DNA of 39,316 nucleotides from SAR202 cluster bacterium (lineage in GTDB: Bacteria; Chloroflexota; Dehalococcoidia; Lucifugimonadales; Lucifugimonadaceae). The notes below the pieces were generated by a model that was given only the letters and a program-made list of their open reading frames with translations, was not told the origin of the DNA and did no database searches. The stretch lies in assembly GCA_016872495.1 (NCBI GenBank), contig VGZT01000020.1, positions 1-39,316 of the forward strand, given 5' to 3'. Position numbers and translations under genes: made by a program. Positions 33,178 through 39,316 of the stretch are shown piece after piece; the first letter of the stretch is position 1, and the number at the start of each line of letters is the position of its first letter.

Positions 33178-33426
33178 ATGCTCGATGTCCCGACACCTCC
33201 CGCGGTTGTCGGATACTGCGAAAAAGATCTCGAAACGCACCGCGGGCTGGGCATCTGCACACCTCTAAACCAGCTGGGCGAGGTCCCGATGGCTGCAATC
33301 GCCTGGCACCTGGCGAGGGCCCGCCGGCCCGTCCTCCAACGTGACGCCACCAATGCGGAGCCAGATCACGGACAGCCCGCAGTCCAAGCGCGCGACGATG
33401 GGTACCATATGTCCCGCCCGGCTTAG
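33178..33426 (+). CDS. Hypothetical small protein or gene fragment
   Basis: This 82-codon frame begins five bases after nnrE. Its first ~54 residues look protein-like (VGYCEKDLETHRGLGICTP, LNQLGEVPMAAIAWHLARAR). The rest (TNAEPDHGQPAVQARDDGYH) looks random. There is no good ribosome site. I do not recognise a family; it could be the tip of a lost gene. The remainder of the gap to 33495 shows nothing else. Confidence 0.3.
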   Translation: MLDVPTPPAVVGYCEKDLETHRGLGICTPLNQLGEVPMAAIAWHLARARRPVLQRDATNAEPDHGQPAVQARDDGYHMSRPA

Positions 33427-33495
33427 CCGCCGACGCGCTCAGCCGGCCCTATGGCCGGGAGCACGCGGCAAGCTCATGATGATCACGTAACGACC

Positions 33496-34221
33496 ATGTG
33501 CGGAAGATTCGTCCTGATCAATTCGTCCGACCTGCGCATTCGCTTTCGCGCCATTGTGCAGGAAGGCCCGGACCGGGCGCGCGGCTTCGACCCCGTTCTC
33601 CCTGGCGACGACCGGTTGGTAGCCCGCTACAACATTGCGCCAACGCAGCCGGTTGTGACGGTGACCAACACCGACGGGCTGCGTCGTCTCGAATGGATGC
33701 GCTGGGGACTGATCCCTTACTGGGCAAAGGCCGGCAGCCTGCCGCGCAACACGATAAATGCGCGTGCCGACTCCCTGGCCAGCTCCGGACTGTGGAAGAC
33801 GCCCCTGAAAAAGACCCGGTGCCTGATCCCGGCGGACGGCTTCTACGAGTGGGAAGGCCCGAAGGAAGCGCGGCGTCCCCGTTTCATCCAACGACGCGAT
33901 CGCGCCCTCTTCGCCTTTGCCGCACTGTACGACAGCTGGAAGGACCCGACCGGGACCGTCATCAGGTCGTGCTCGATCATCACGACCCCGCCAAACCAGA
34001 TGATGGAGAAGATCCACGACCGGATGCCGGCCATGCTCAGCACCGAAGCCGAATCACTGTGGCTTGATCCGATGTCCGAAGACCCGGACCGCCTTGCGGC
34101 GCTGCTGGTGCCGTATCCGTCGGAGGAGATGACCTCCTTCGAGGTTTCCCGGGCGGTGAACTCCGCCGCGACCGAGTCGCCGGAGTGCATCGAACCCGCC
34201 GGCCAGGGGCGTCTAATGTGA
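33496..34221 (+). CDS. SOS response-associated peptidase (SRAP; YedK/HMCES family)
   Basis: The protein has 241 residues if it starts at ATG 33496, which places the catalytic cysteine as Cys2 (MCGRFVL). Removal of Met1 is required in this family, so the start is secure despite a weak ribosome site. Other active-site elements are YNIAPTQPV (Asn46), NTINARAD (Asn88), IPADGFYEWEG (Glu108) and EKIHDRMPAML (His164). SRAP proteins form a thiazolidine crosslink with abasic sites in single-stranded DNA, shielding them from error-prone repair. MRWGLIPYWAK is a conserved DNA-contact segment. No LexA-like box was recognised upstream. A GNAT remnant overlaps its stop. Confidence 0.93.
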   Translation: MCGRFVLINSSDLRIRFRAIVQEGPDRARGFDPVLPGDDRLVARYNIAPTQPVVTVTNTDGLRRLEWMRWGLIPYWAKAGSLPRNTINARADSLASSGLWKTPLKKTRCLIPADGFYEWEGPKEARRPRFIQRRDRALFAFAALYDSWKDPTGTVIRSCSIITTPPNQMMEKIHDRMPAMLSTEAESLWLDPMSEDPDRLAALLVPYPSEEMTSFEVSRAVNSAATESPECIEPAGQGRLM

Positions 34222-34465
34222 GCATCGGCGAAGAGACCCTGACCAGGCCGGCGCGTGCGGAAGACGCGGAGGAAATCGCAGACGTTCACATCCGTTCATG
34301 GCCATGGGCGTGCCGCGGGCCATGCGGCCGGCCTCGAGCGCAACACCCGGGCGAGAAGGTCTTGCGAGGCCGCAGGTTGGCTGCCTGACGGTAAGAACCA
34401 GCAGCTACAGATCGGCGGCGCCGAGCCGGTCGAAGTCAGGTACCAGCATGCTATGGACGCCCTGA
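34218..34465 (+). pseudogene. GNAT acetyltransferase remnant with internal deletion
   Basis: A GTG at 34218 overlaps the SRAP stop (GTGA) and begins SIGEETLTRPARAEDAEEIA then DVHIRSW, the usual GNAT N-terminus. In another frame, ERNTRARRSCEAAGWLPDG and IGGAEPVEVRYQHAMDA (34333-34455) are the GNAT C-terminal N-x-x-A-x-x-x-Y-E-x-x-G-F-like end. The acetyl-CoA-binding middle, roughly 90-100 residues, is missing, and the frame changes. The two ends in the right order identify a deletion derivative that cannot function. Confidence 0.65.
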
Positions 34466-34501
34466 GCGGTGGCGCGGCGCCTCGCCCGGTCAGCGCGGCA
34501 T

Positions 34502-35401
34502 TCAGGCTTTGCTCAGATTGACCCTGGAGCGCTCTTCCTGCAGGAGCCGCACGACTTCTGCTTTTCGGGTCCCCCAGCCGCGATTCATCGCCTCGATCAT
34601 GTTCTGCTCTACGGCGGCGCCAATGTGCAAAGGGACCCCGTACTGACGCCCCATCGCATTCGCCAGTCCGATGTCCTTGTGCGAAAGGGCCAGTGTGAAC
34701 GTCAGGGCGTCTGGCTCGAAGTCGGACGTGACGGGCTGCGTCTTCCAGCGATGCAGGGGCGGGTTCTTGGCACCCGCGCTCTTGGAGATCGCATCGACGA
34801 GGATCTTCAGCGGGACTCCCGCCTTGACGCCCAGGGTAAGAACTTCCGCCGCGCCGTGCTGAATGATGGCGCTGAAGAGCTGGTGAGTCAGCTTGCAGAC
34901 GGTGCCGTTGCCCACGCCGCCGCAGTACACGACCTTGTCGCCCATCGCCTCGAGCACACCCCGTATGCGATCGAATGTGGCCTCGTCGCCACTGGCCATG
35001 ACACAGAGGTCTCGGGAGATCGCACCGGGTACCCCGCCGCTCACCGGGGCGTCGATGAACTGGATGCCCTTGGCTGCGAATGCGGCGTGGAGCTTGCGCA
35101 CGACCTCGACCGAGTTGGTCGAGCAGTCGACCACGACCGTGGAGGGCTCAACCGCCTCGATCAGGCTGCCGCCGCCGAGGCACACTGCCTCGACGTCCCG
35201 GGGCATCGGCAGACACATGGCGACCACTTCCTGGTCGACCGCGGCTTCGGCCGGTGTGGAGGCCCAGCGTGCGCCAGCCTCGAGCAGATTGGTGGCGTTC
35301 TCCCGTCTGATGTCGTGCACGGTCAGCTGGTGGCCGCCCTTGAGCACGTTCGCTGCCATGGGATTACCCATACGCCCAACGCCGATCCATGCGACTTTCA
35401 T
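34502..35401 (-). CDS. 3-hydroxyisobutyrate/2-hydroxy-3-oxopropionate dehydrogenase-family protein
   Basis: This 299-residue beta-hydroxyacid dehydrogenase starts at ATG 35401, with GGAGG six bases upstream. The NAD(P) motif is WIGVGRMGNPMAANVLKGGH (G-x-G-x-M-G). Substrate-binding DAPVSGGVPGAISRDL is canonical. The catalytic lysine is Lys170 in GNGTVCKLTHQ; the usual K-x-x-N-N is here K-L-T-H-Q, so both following asparagines are replaced, which may alter substrate choice. C-terminal FTLALSHKDIGLANAMGRQ (K-D-x-x-L-A) is typical. Arg31-Arg32 after the second strand (HDIRREN) does not settle NAD versus NADP. Family reactions oxidise 3-hydroxy acids or tartronate semialdehyde; it may serve sugar-acid breakdown. 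Confidence 0.9.
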   Translation of the reverse strand: MKVAWIGVGRMGNPMAANVLKGGHQLTVHDIRRENATNLLEAGARWASTPAEAAVDQEVVAMCLPMPRDVEAVCLGGGSLIEAVEPSTVVVDCSTNSVEVVRKLHAAFAAKGIQFIDAPVSGGVPGAISRDLCVMASGDEATFDRIRGVLEAMGDKVVYCGGVGNGTVCKLTHQLFSAIIQHGAAEVLTLGVKAGVPLKILVDAISKSAGAKNPPLHRWKTQPVTSDFEPDALTFTLALSHKDIGLANAMGRQYGVPLHIGAAVEQNMIEAMNRGWGTRKAEVVRLLQEERSRVNLSKA

Positions 35402-35465
35402 GGCCTGCCTCCGGTACCTGAAACCTGCGCCAGGGCGTCTACCGGGGCCAATTTAGCACGGGCTG

Positions 35466-36434
35466 CTACCGCTTCCGCAGGGAAGGCAGTACCTCATTGC
35501 GGAACCGGTGCAACTGCGTCTCCTGCTCGAACGACGCGAAGCGGAGGATCACGCCGTCGGCGCCGGCGCGGGCATACTCCATGACACGTTCGGCGACGCT
35601 CGCCGGTGATCCGAACGGCCCCCAGCGATCGCCCCAGAAGTTGAGCCCGTAGTACGCCTTGATCCAGCGGTCGCTCTCGGCTGCCGCGGCTGCGGCATCG
35701 TGGTTCAGGTTGACCGTCATGTAATAAGTGGACCTGAACACGGCAGGATCCCTGCCCAGCCGTCCTACCTCGTCCAGCACCCGCTTTCGGACCTCACCGA
35801 ATGCGGCGGGAGAGTCGGTGATCGAGATCATCCCATCGGCCAGCTCGGCCGCTCTACGGTACTGTCGTGCGCGTCCCTCACCGGCGTGGCAGGCGAGCAG
35901 GACAGGGATCGACGGTCGCTGAGAGGGGCGGAAGCCGATCGCAACGCCGTCGAGATCAAAGTGCTTGCCATGAAACGAGACGGTCTCTCCCGCCCACAGC
36001 CGTTTCGAGACCGCAACCACCTCCGCCAGCCTGGTCGCACGCCTGGCACGATCTACGCCTGCGTTGGCCCATTCCGCCTGTTGTGCCGGCGTGAACGCTC
36101 CCCCGACGCCCATCGCGAGTGTGAGGCGCCCCTCCGACATGAGATCGACCGTAGCTGCCGCCTGCGCCAGCAGCACCGGATGCCGCAACGCGCCCAGCAG
36201 CACGGCCGTCCCCAGGCGGGCGCGTGTCGTTACCGCGGCGATCGCTGCAAGTACGGAGAGCGGCTCCAACCTGGGTTTCGCGGTGAGGCTGTCACCGACC
36301 CAGATCGAGTCGACGCCAGAGCCCTCGGCCAACCGGGCCAGGTCGAGGAGTTTTCTCGCCGGCGCGGGATCCCCACCCGACAAGAGGATCCCTCTGGTTG
36401 GTAGGACAACTCCGATCTGGAGAGGTGCCTTCAT
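35466..36434 (-). CDS. LLM-class flavin/F420-dependent oxidoreductase
   Basis: This 322-residue luciferase-like TIM-barrel protein begins MKAPLQIGVVLPTRGI. Motifs include LAEGSGVDSIWVGDSL, then ARLGTAVLLGALRHPVLLAQ, SEGRLTLAMGVGG, VSFHGKHFDLDGV and QRPSIPVLLAC. These match F420- or FMN-dependent oxidoreductases of the mer/TIGR03619-like groups. Its ATG overlaps the cofC stop as ATGA, third in the cofD-cofC run. Being encoded with F420 synthesis genes makes F420 the likely cofactor, by context. The substrate is unknown. Confidence 0.9.
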   Translation of the reverse strand: MKAPLQIGVVLPTRGILLSGGDPAPARKLLDLARLAEGSGVDSIWVGDSLTAKPRLEPLSVLAAIAAVTTRARLGTAVLLGALRHPVLLAQAAATVDLMSEGRLTLAMGVGGAFTPAQQAEWANAGVDRARRATRLAEVVAVSKRLWAGETVSFHGKHFDLDGVAIGFRPSQRPSIPVLLACHAGEGRARQYRRAAELADGMISITDSPAAFGEVRKRVLDEVGRLGRDPAVFRSTYYMTVNLNHDAAAAAAESDRWIKAYYGLNFWGDRWGPFGSPASVAERVMEYARAGADGVILRFASFEQETQLHRFRNEVLPSLRKR

Positions 36435-37105
36435 GGCACGGTCCGCGTAGGCAGGGAGTCTTCAGGTGCCCGCGCGAGCGCCGAGGCGCCTTCCCTCAGT
36501 AGCTCTGCGGCCCTGCCAGGGGACCGCTGTTCTAGCACGACGAGGTCTTCTCGAGTGTCGAGGTCCAGTTCAAGGCCCGGTAGCCGTAGCACCACGTGGG
36601 CGATTCCGAGGCCGGTCAAGGATTCGGAGTGCGTCCGGAAGCTGTTTTCACCCAGGCGGAACTGGATCGCGCATTCCCTGCGGACCAGCAGTCCATTCGT
36701 CCCGGCATCGTGCCGATCCGGGACGATGACCGCACGAGCCGAAGCGGCACGCTCAATGAAGGTCTCGATATCACGCCTCGTCACGATGGGAAGGTCCGCC
36801 GGCAGGAATGCGAGGCACTCTGCACCCTCGTGCTGACCAAGGGCGAATTCACGACCCAGGCAGCGATTGAGATCCTGGCCTTCATCGGCCCGCCAGAGCG
36901 CACCGTGGCGGTCGCAGAGACTCCTGACGGCTGGATCGCCCCCGGCCACCACGACGTCGGCGTCCCGAATGTCCCCGAGGATCCCGAGCACGTGGTTCAG
37001 CATCCCGAGGGCCAGCGCGGCGCGCTGTTCGTCGGGGAGCGCGCCCCGCAGCCGCGACTTGCTGGCGAGCAGCGGCTTCATAGGAACGATGACGCGCGTC
37101 TTCAT
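36431..37105 (-). CDS. cofC: 2-phospho-L-lactate (or phosphoenolpyruvate) guanylyltransferase
   Basis: The 224-residue protein (CofC/FbiD family) starts at ATG 37105, overlapping the cofD stop as ATGA. The nucleotidyltransferase fold shows VIVPMKPLLASKSRLRGAL (GTP-binding N-terminus), DADVVVAGGD, DEGQDLNRCLG, LAFLPADLPIVTRRDI with metal-binding aspartate, and PDRHDAGTNGLLV, then LDLDTREDLVVL. It activates 2-phospholactate or phosphoenolpyruvate with GTP, forming the guanylated donor used by CofD in coenzyme F420 synthesis. Which of the two substrates cannot be read from sequence by eye. Confidence 0.92.
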   Translation of the reverse strand: MKTRVIVPMKPLLASKSRLRGALPDEQRAALALGMLNHVLGILGDIRDADVVVAGGDPAVRSLCDRHGALWRADEGQDLNRCLGREFALGQHEGAECLAFLPADLPIVTRRDIETFIERAASARAVIVPDRHDAGTNGLLVRRECAIQFRLGENSFRTHSESLTGLGIAHVVLRLPGLELDLDTREDLVVLEQRSPGRAAELLREGASALARAPEDSLPTRTVP

Positions 37106-38043
37106 GTGCTCGAGGCGATCAGGTCCAGCACGGCGCGGCCCAGGGCGACGCGATCTTCATTCGAATTCATGAGCGTCTGCGCGACCACGGGTGTGATGCC
37201 GAGCCGCCCGATCTCTTCCTCACGGTGCTCGTCCGTCCGATCGATCACCATGTGCGTGCAGAGACCAACGTAACGGCGGGCCACGGCCACGCAGCTGGGC
37301 GGCTCGCCGCCGATCTGGTCGAACAGGCGCGCGGCGGGGCCCTTGACCGCCCTGTCGCCGATTATCGGGCTGATCGCGACCCGGATCCCGCGTATGCCCT
37401 TCAGCGCTCCCGCAACGCCGGGTATCGCCAGGATCGGGTCAACGCTCAGGAACGGATTGGAAGGTGCGATGACCAGGGCATCGGCCCGCGCTACCGCGAA
37501 CTCGAAATAGGGCGAGGGCGTGGCTCGGCCCGCCCCTTTGAACTCCAGGCTGCGCACCTCGGGCTCGCATCGGTGTTTTACGAAATACTCCTGGAACGAA
37601 AGTTTTTCCGACGGAGTATGAACTATCGTTCGGACCGGGTTGTCGCTCATTGGAACGACCGCGTGGCGCACGCCGAACCTCTCACACAGCTCGCGCGTGA
37701 CCTCGGAGAGCGTATGACCCTCTCGCAGCAGGTGCGTCCTGCGAATGTGAACGGCGAGGTCGAGGTCGCCGAGTTGAAACCAGGTCTCTTCGCCTGCCTC
37801 CTTGAGGCCCTTGAGCGCAGCAAAGGTGTCGCCGGCACGCCCCCAGCCGGTCTGCGGGTTGACCACGCCCGCCAGCGTGTACATGACCGTATCCAGGTCG
37901 GGCGCGACGTGCAGGCCGTGGAAGTCATCGTCGTCCCCGGTGTTCACCACCACGGTCAGCTCATCGGGCGGCAGGTTCCTCGCCAGGCCGAAGGCGAGTT
38001 TTGCCCCGCCGACCCCTCCGGCAAGGGCAACTACTTTTGGCAT
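37102..38043 (-). CDS. cofD: 2-phospho-L-lactate transferase (F420 biosynthesis)
   Basis: This 313-residue CofD/FbiA protein starts at ATG 38043. It joins the guanylated donor made by CofC to Fo, forming F420-0 or its dehydro form. Motifs are VVALAGGVGGAKLAFGLAR (nucleotide loop), VNTGDDDDFHGLHVAPDLDT, VMYTLAGVVNPQTGWG, VVPMSDNPVRTIVHT, ALVIAPSNPFLSVDPIL and RVAISPIIGDRAVKGPAA. Length and motifs are standard. It is first in cofD-cofC-LLM. The Fo synthase and the glutamate ligase CofE/FbiB are not in this window. Confidence 0.95.
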   Translation of the reverse strand: MPKVVALAGGVGGAKLAFGLARNLPPDELTVVVNTGDDDDFHGLHVAPDLDTVMYTLAGVVNPQTGWGRAGDTFAALKGLKEAGEETWFQLGDLDLAVHIRRTHLLREGHTLSEVTRELCERFGVRHAVVPMSDNPVRTIVHTPSEKLSFQEYFVKHRCEPEVRSLEFKGAGRATPSPYFEFAVARADALVIAPSNPFLSVDPILAIPGVAGALKGIRGIRVAISPIIGDRAVKGPAARLFDQIGGEPPSCVAVARRYVGLCTHMVIDRTDEHREEEIGRLGITPVVAQTLMNSNEDRVALGRAVLDLIASST

Positions 38044-38179
38044 TTGGTGACTCTATCATTAGAGGTCGGCCTGTCGTGCCGTCGGCGCCGCCTGGAATGC
38101 CGCTCGCCGGGCAAGAGAGACGGTGCACGCCGGCGGCTTGGCCATTGATGGGCCGCGCAACGTGCCGGGCTTACCCGCC

Positions 38180-38440
38180 TTACATGCGAGCCAGCTCTAC
38201 TCGCGCAACGTCGCAGACCTGCGCGAGCGCGGTCAGGGTGATGGAGGCCCGCAGCGACTTGGAGACTTGCCAGCCGACGATGTAGCGGTAGGAGGCGTCG
38301 ATCACGAACGAGACGCAGGCAATGCCGGACCAGGTACGAACGCAGGGCAGGTCGGCGACCCACAGGCGGTTCAACGCAAGGGCGCGGATACCTGCCCCTT
38401 CTTGCCATCGCTCCATACTCTCAGGGAATGGAGTCTCCAC
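38180..38440 (-). pseudogene. IS3-family transposase (OrfB) remnant
   Basis: The frame contains NRLWVADLPCVRTWSGIACV, then FVIDASYRYIVGWQVSKSLR. This is the first-aspartate region of the rve integrase core (consensus N-x-L-W-V-x-D-L-T-Y-V). The second aspartate, the D-D-E glutamate region and the helix-turn-helix part are missing, and the sequence downstream is unrelated. No terminal inverted repeats are visible. It is a decayed fragment, between cofD and the glutaredoxin gene, and the only insertion-sequence trace I found. Confidence 0.75.
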
Positions 38441-38540
38441 CTTCCCCGGGGCGGTTCAGAACTCACGAATTCGCTCATGGTCCTGGCGGCCCGACCATCG
38501 GCGTGGTGTAACTTGGTAGGCGAAGCGGAGGTCGAACTAA

Positions 38541-38786
38541 GTGACCGCGTCACAAATCACCGTCTACACGTCGAACCTCTGCGGAACCTGCCAGATGGTC
38601 AAGGCATATTTGCGGCTACTGGGCAGGGAGTTCGTGGAGAAGAATGTGTCTTCGGACCTGGAGGGCAGGGCGGAGCTGGTAGGGATGGGGTACTACTCGA
38701 CCCCAGTGACCCGGATCGGCCGTACGACCCTGGAAGGGTTCGACACCGGGCGGATCGACCGGGCTCTGGCCGAGCTCGCAGAGTGA
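38541..38786 (+). CDS. Glutaredoxin-like protein (NrdH/mycoredoxin type)
   Basis: The 81-residue protein starts at GTG 38541, eight bases after GGAGGT. ITVYTSNLCGTCQMVKAYL holds the C-x-x-C active site C-G-T-C. YYSTPVTRIGRTTLEGFD contains the T-P-V cis-proline motif and the glutathione/partner-binding G-F-D. Small single-domain glutaredoxins of this type reduce ribonucleotide reductase or mixed disulfides. The stop is ten bases before the NifU-like gene's TTG, forming an operon closed by a terminator at 39066. Confidence 0.88.
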   Translation: MTASQITVYTSNLCGTCQMVKAYLRLLGREFVEKNVSSDLEGRAELVGMGYYSTPVTRIGRTTLEGFDTGRIDRALAELAE

Positions 38787-38796
38787 GGAGGACAGA

Positions 38797-39042
38797 TTGG
38801 TAGCCACTACATCCGATCCGAAGCTGGACTTTGTCCTCACACAGATCGAGTCGATGGTCGCCTCTGAAGGCGGCAGCTTGAAGCTGCTCGACTACGACGA
38901 GGGCACGCTGCGGATCGAATACACGCCGGGACTCAACGAGGAATGCCCGGAGTGCGTACCGACCCACGACCAGGTCACTCAGTTCCTGACGGCGTCGCTG
39001 AAGATCCACGCGCCGTACGTGGAGCAAATCGAGGTCAAGTAG
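38797..39042 (+). CDS. NifU C-terminal-domain-like protein
   Basis: This 81-residue protein starts at TTG 38797, five bases after AGGAGG. LDFVLTQIESMVASEGGSLK then LLDYDEGTLRIEYTP is the alpha/beta start of the NifU scaffold domain. A C-x-x-C (C-P-E-C) sits where NifU-like proteins bind an Fe-S cluster, and VTQFLTASLKIHAPYVEQIE closes the fold. The canonical C-G-G-C-P is replaced by E-C-P-E-C, so cluster binding is likely but not certain. Pairing with a glutaredoxin suggests Fe-S or thiol homeostasis. Confidence 0.7.
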   Translation: MVATTSDPKLDFVLTQIESMVASEGGSLKLLDYDEGTLRIEYTPGLNEECPECVPTHDQVTQFLTASLKIHAPYVEQIEVK

Positions 39043-39065
39043 AGCCGCTCGGTCTAGCTGGGAAT

Positions 39066-39095
39066 GAAACGGCCCCGGGACACCGGGGCCGTTTC
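39066..39095 (+). terminator. Strong intrinsic-type terminator hairpin
   Basis: GAAACGGCCCCGG (39066-39078) pairs perfectly with CCGGGGCCGTTTC (39083-39095) over loop GACA: a 13-bp stem. The plus strand follows with TGTTAACC, a weak U-tract, 24 bases after the NifU-like stop. It may work for both strands, also ending the minus-strand gene whose stop is at 39113. Confidence 0.85.
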
Positions 39096-39112
39096 TGTTA
39101 ACCGTAGATCAC

Positions 39113-39316
39113 TTACCTACCAAAGCCGCCGGGAGGCGGTCCGAAGCCGCCGCCCCCTCCTCCGCCGGGAGGCGGTCCTCCGAAGCCTCCGCCTCCGCCT
39201 CCGCCTCCGCCTCCGCCTCCGCTGGGCTGCTGTGGCTGCGGCTGTGGCTGCGGCTGTGGCTGCGGCTGTGGCTGCGGCTGTGGCTGCGGCTGCGGCTGTG
39301 GCTGCGACGGCTGCGA
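39113..39316 (-). CDS. C-terminus of a Gln-Pro and Gly-rich protein (partial, runs off window)
   Basis: On the minus strand, a frame open from the window edge to a TAA at 39115-39113 encodes 67 residues. There is a long Gln-Pro alternation (S-Q-P-S-Q-P then Q-P many times, ending Q-Q-P-S), a run of 12 glycines coded by six GGAGGC units, then F-G-G-P-P-P, a second glycine run, and F-G-P-P-P-G-G-F-G-R. The start is outside the window. Codons alternate CAG-CCG and CAG-CCA, so the repetition is at DNA level too. Such tails are typical of surface or cytoskeletal low-complexity proteins; I cannot name a family. Confidence 0.7.
   Translation of the reverse strand, partial: SQPSQPQPQPQPQPQPQPQPQPQPQPQPQQPSGGGGGGGGGGGGFGGPPPGGGGGGGFGPPPGGFGR
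39186..39316. repeat. Two adjacent simple repeats, 6-bp and 12-bp periods
   Basis: Six tandem CCTCCG units occupy 39186-39221. From ~39230 to 39312 the plus strand alternates GGCTGC and GGCTGT in about a 12-base period. Both keep the minus-strand frame (Gly-Gly and Gln-Pro), so copy-number change preserves coding. Confidence 0.85.

Noticed and set aside
39186-39316. CRISPR-like periodicity
   Set aside because: The periods are 6 and 12 bp with no unique spacers; it is coding simple-sequence repeat.

Overview
The window is high-GC bacterial DNA dense with enzyme genes and scattered with decayed gene remnants. The contents suggest a Chloroflexota-like heterotroph, possibly of a SAR202-type lineage. 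The evidence is an F420 synthesis operon (cofD-cofC plus a luciferase-like flavin/F420 oxidoreductase), several enolase-superfamily paralogues, GMC and FAD-linked oxidases, DUF1800/DUF1501 proteins, and frequent TTG or GTG starts behind strong GGAGG sites. The lineage is inference; there is no rRNA or other phylogenetic marker here.

Layout. 1-640 holds remnants of an enolase-superfamily gene and an alpha/beta hydrolase. 649-4082 (minus) encodes a secreted streptogramin-lyase-like propeller lipoprotein, an amidohydrolase and a bicupin. 4079-5280 holds a shattered SDR gene and an M24 peptidase fragment. 5558-16570 is the catabolic core: three enolase-superfamily enzymes, two ThDP-dependent enzymes, a D-2-hydroxyacid dehydrogenase, an Ldh-type dehydrogenase, a pirin and a Gfo/Idh/MocA pseudogene. 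16775-18922 has a peroxiredoxin-like gene with an in-frame TGA, divergent from a phosphoglucose isomerase. 19087-22843 (minus) is a DUF1800-DUF1501-NHL operon. 23058-29802 carries an acetyl-xylan-esterase-like hydrolase, a GMC oxidoreductase, a small membrane protein, an SMP-30 lactonase, a dead response regulator and an FAD-linked oxidase. 29893-35401 has a lipoprotein, an NAD epimerase, a Yip1-like membrane protein overlapping NAD(P)HX epimerase, an SRAP protein, a GNAT remnant and a 3-hydroxyisobutyrate-dehydrogenase-like enzyme. 35466-38043 (minus) is cofD-cofC-LLM with ATGA overlaps. The end has an IS3 transposase remnant, a glutaredoxin-NifU-like pair with a terminator, and the C-terminus of a Gln-Pro/Gly-rich protein running off the window.

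How the genes fit together. The four-gene minus-strand run 11776-6688 (enolase-superfamily enzyme, D-2-hydroxyacid dehydrogenase, Ldh-type dehydrogenase, ThDP enzyme) has the logic of the mandelate pathway: interconvert or dehydrate a hydroxy acid, oxidise either stereoisomer to a 2-oxo acid, then cleave it with ThDP. A second enolase/ThDP pair (13687-16570) repeats the theme. The neighbouring lactonase, esterase, oxidases and cupins suit growth on diverse oxidised carboxylic or sugar acids.

The most notable observation is the peroxiredoxin-like gene at 16775-17239. Its reading frame is broken only by a TGA exactly where the peroxidatic cysteine of the W-C-P-Y-C motif belongs. A hairpin with bacterial SECIS geometry follows at once, so it is a strong candidate selenoprotein that ordinary gene calling would truncate.
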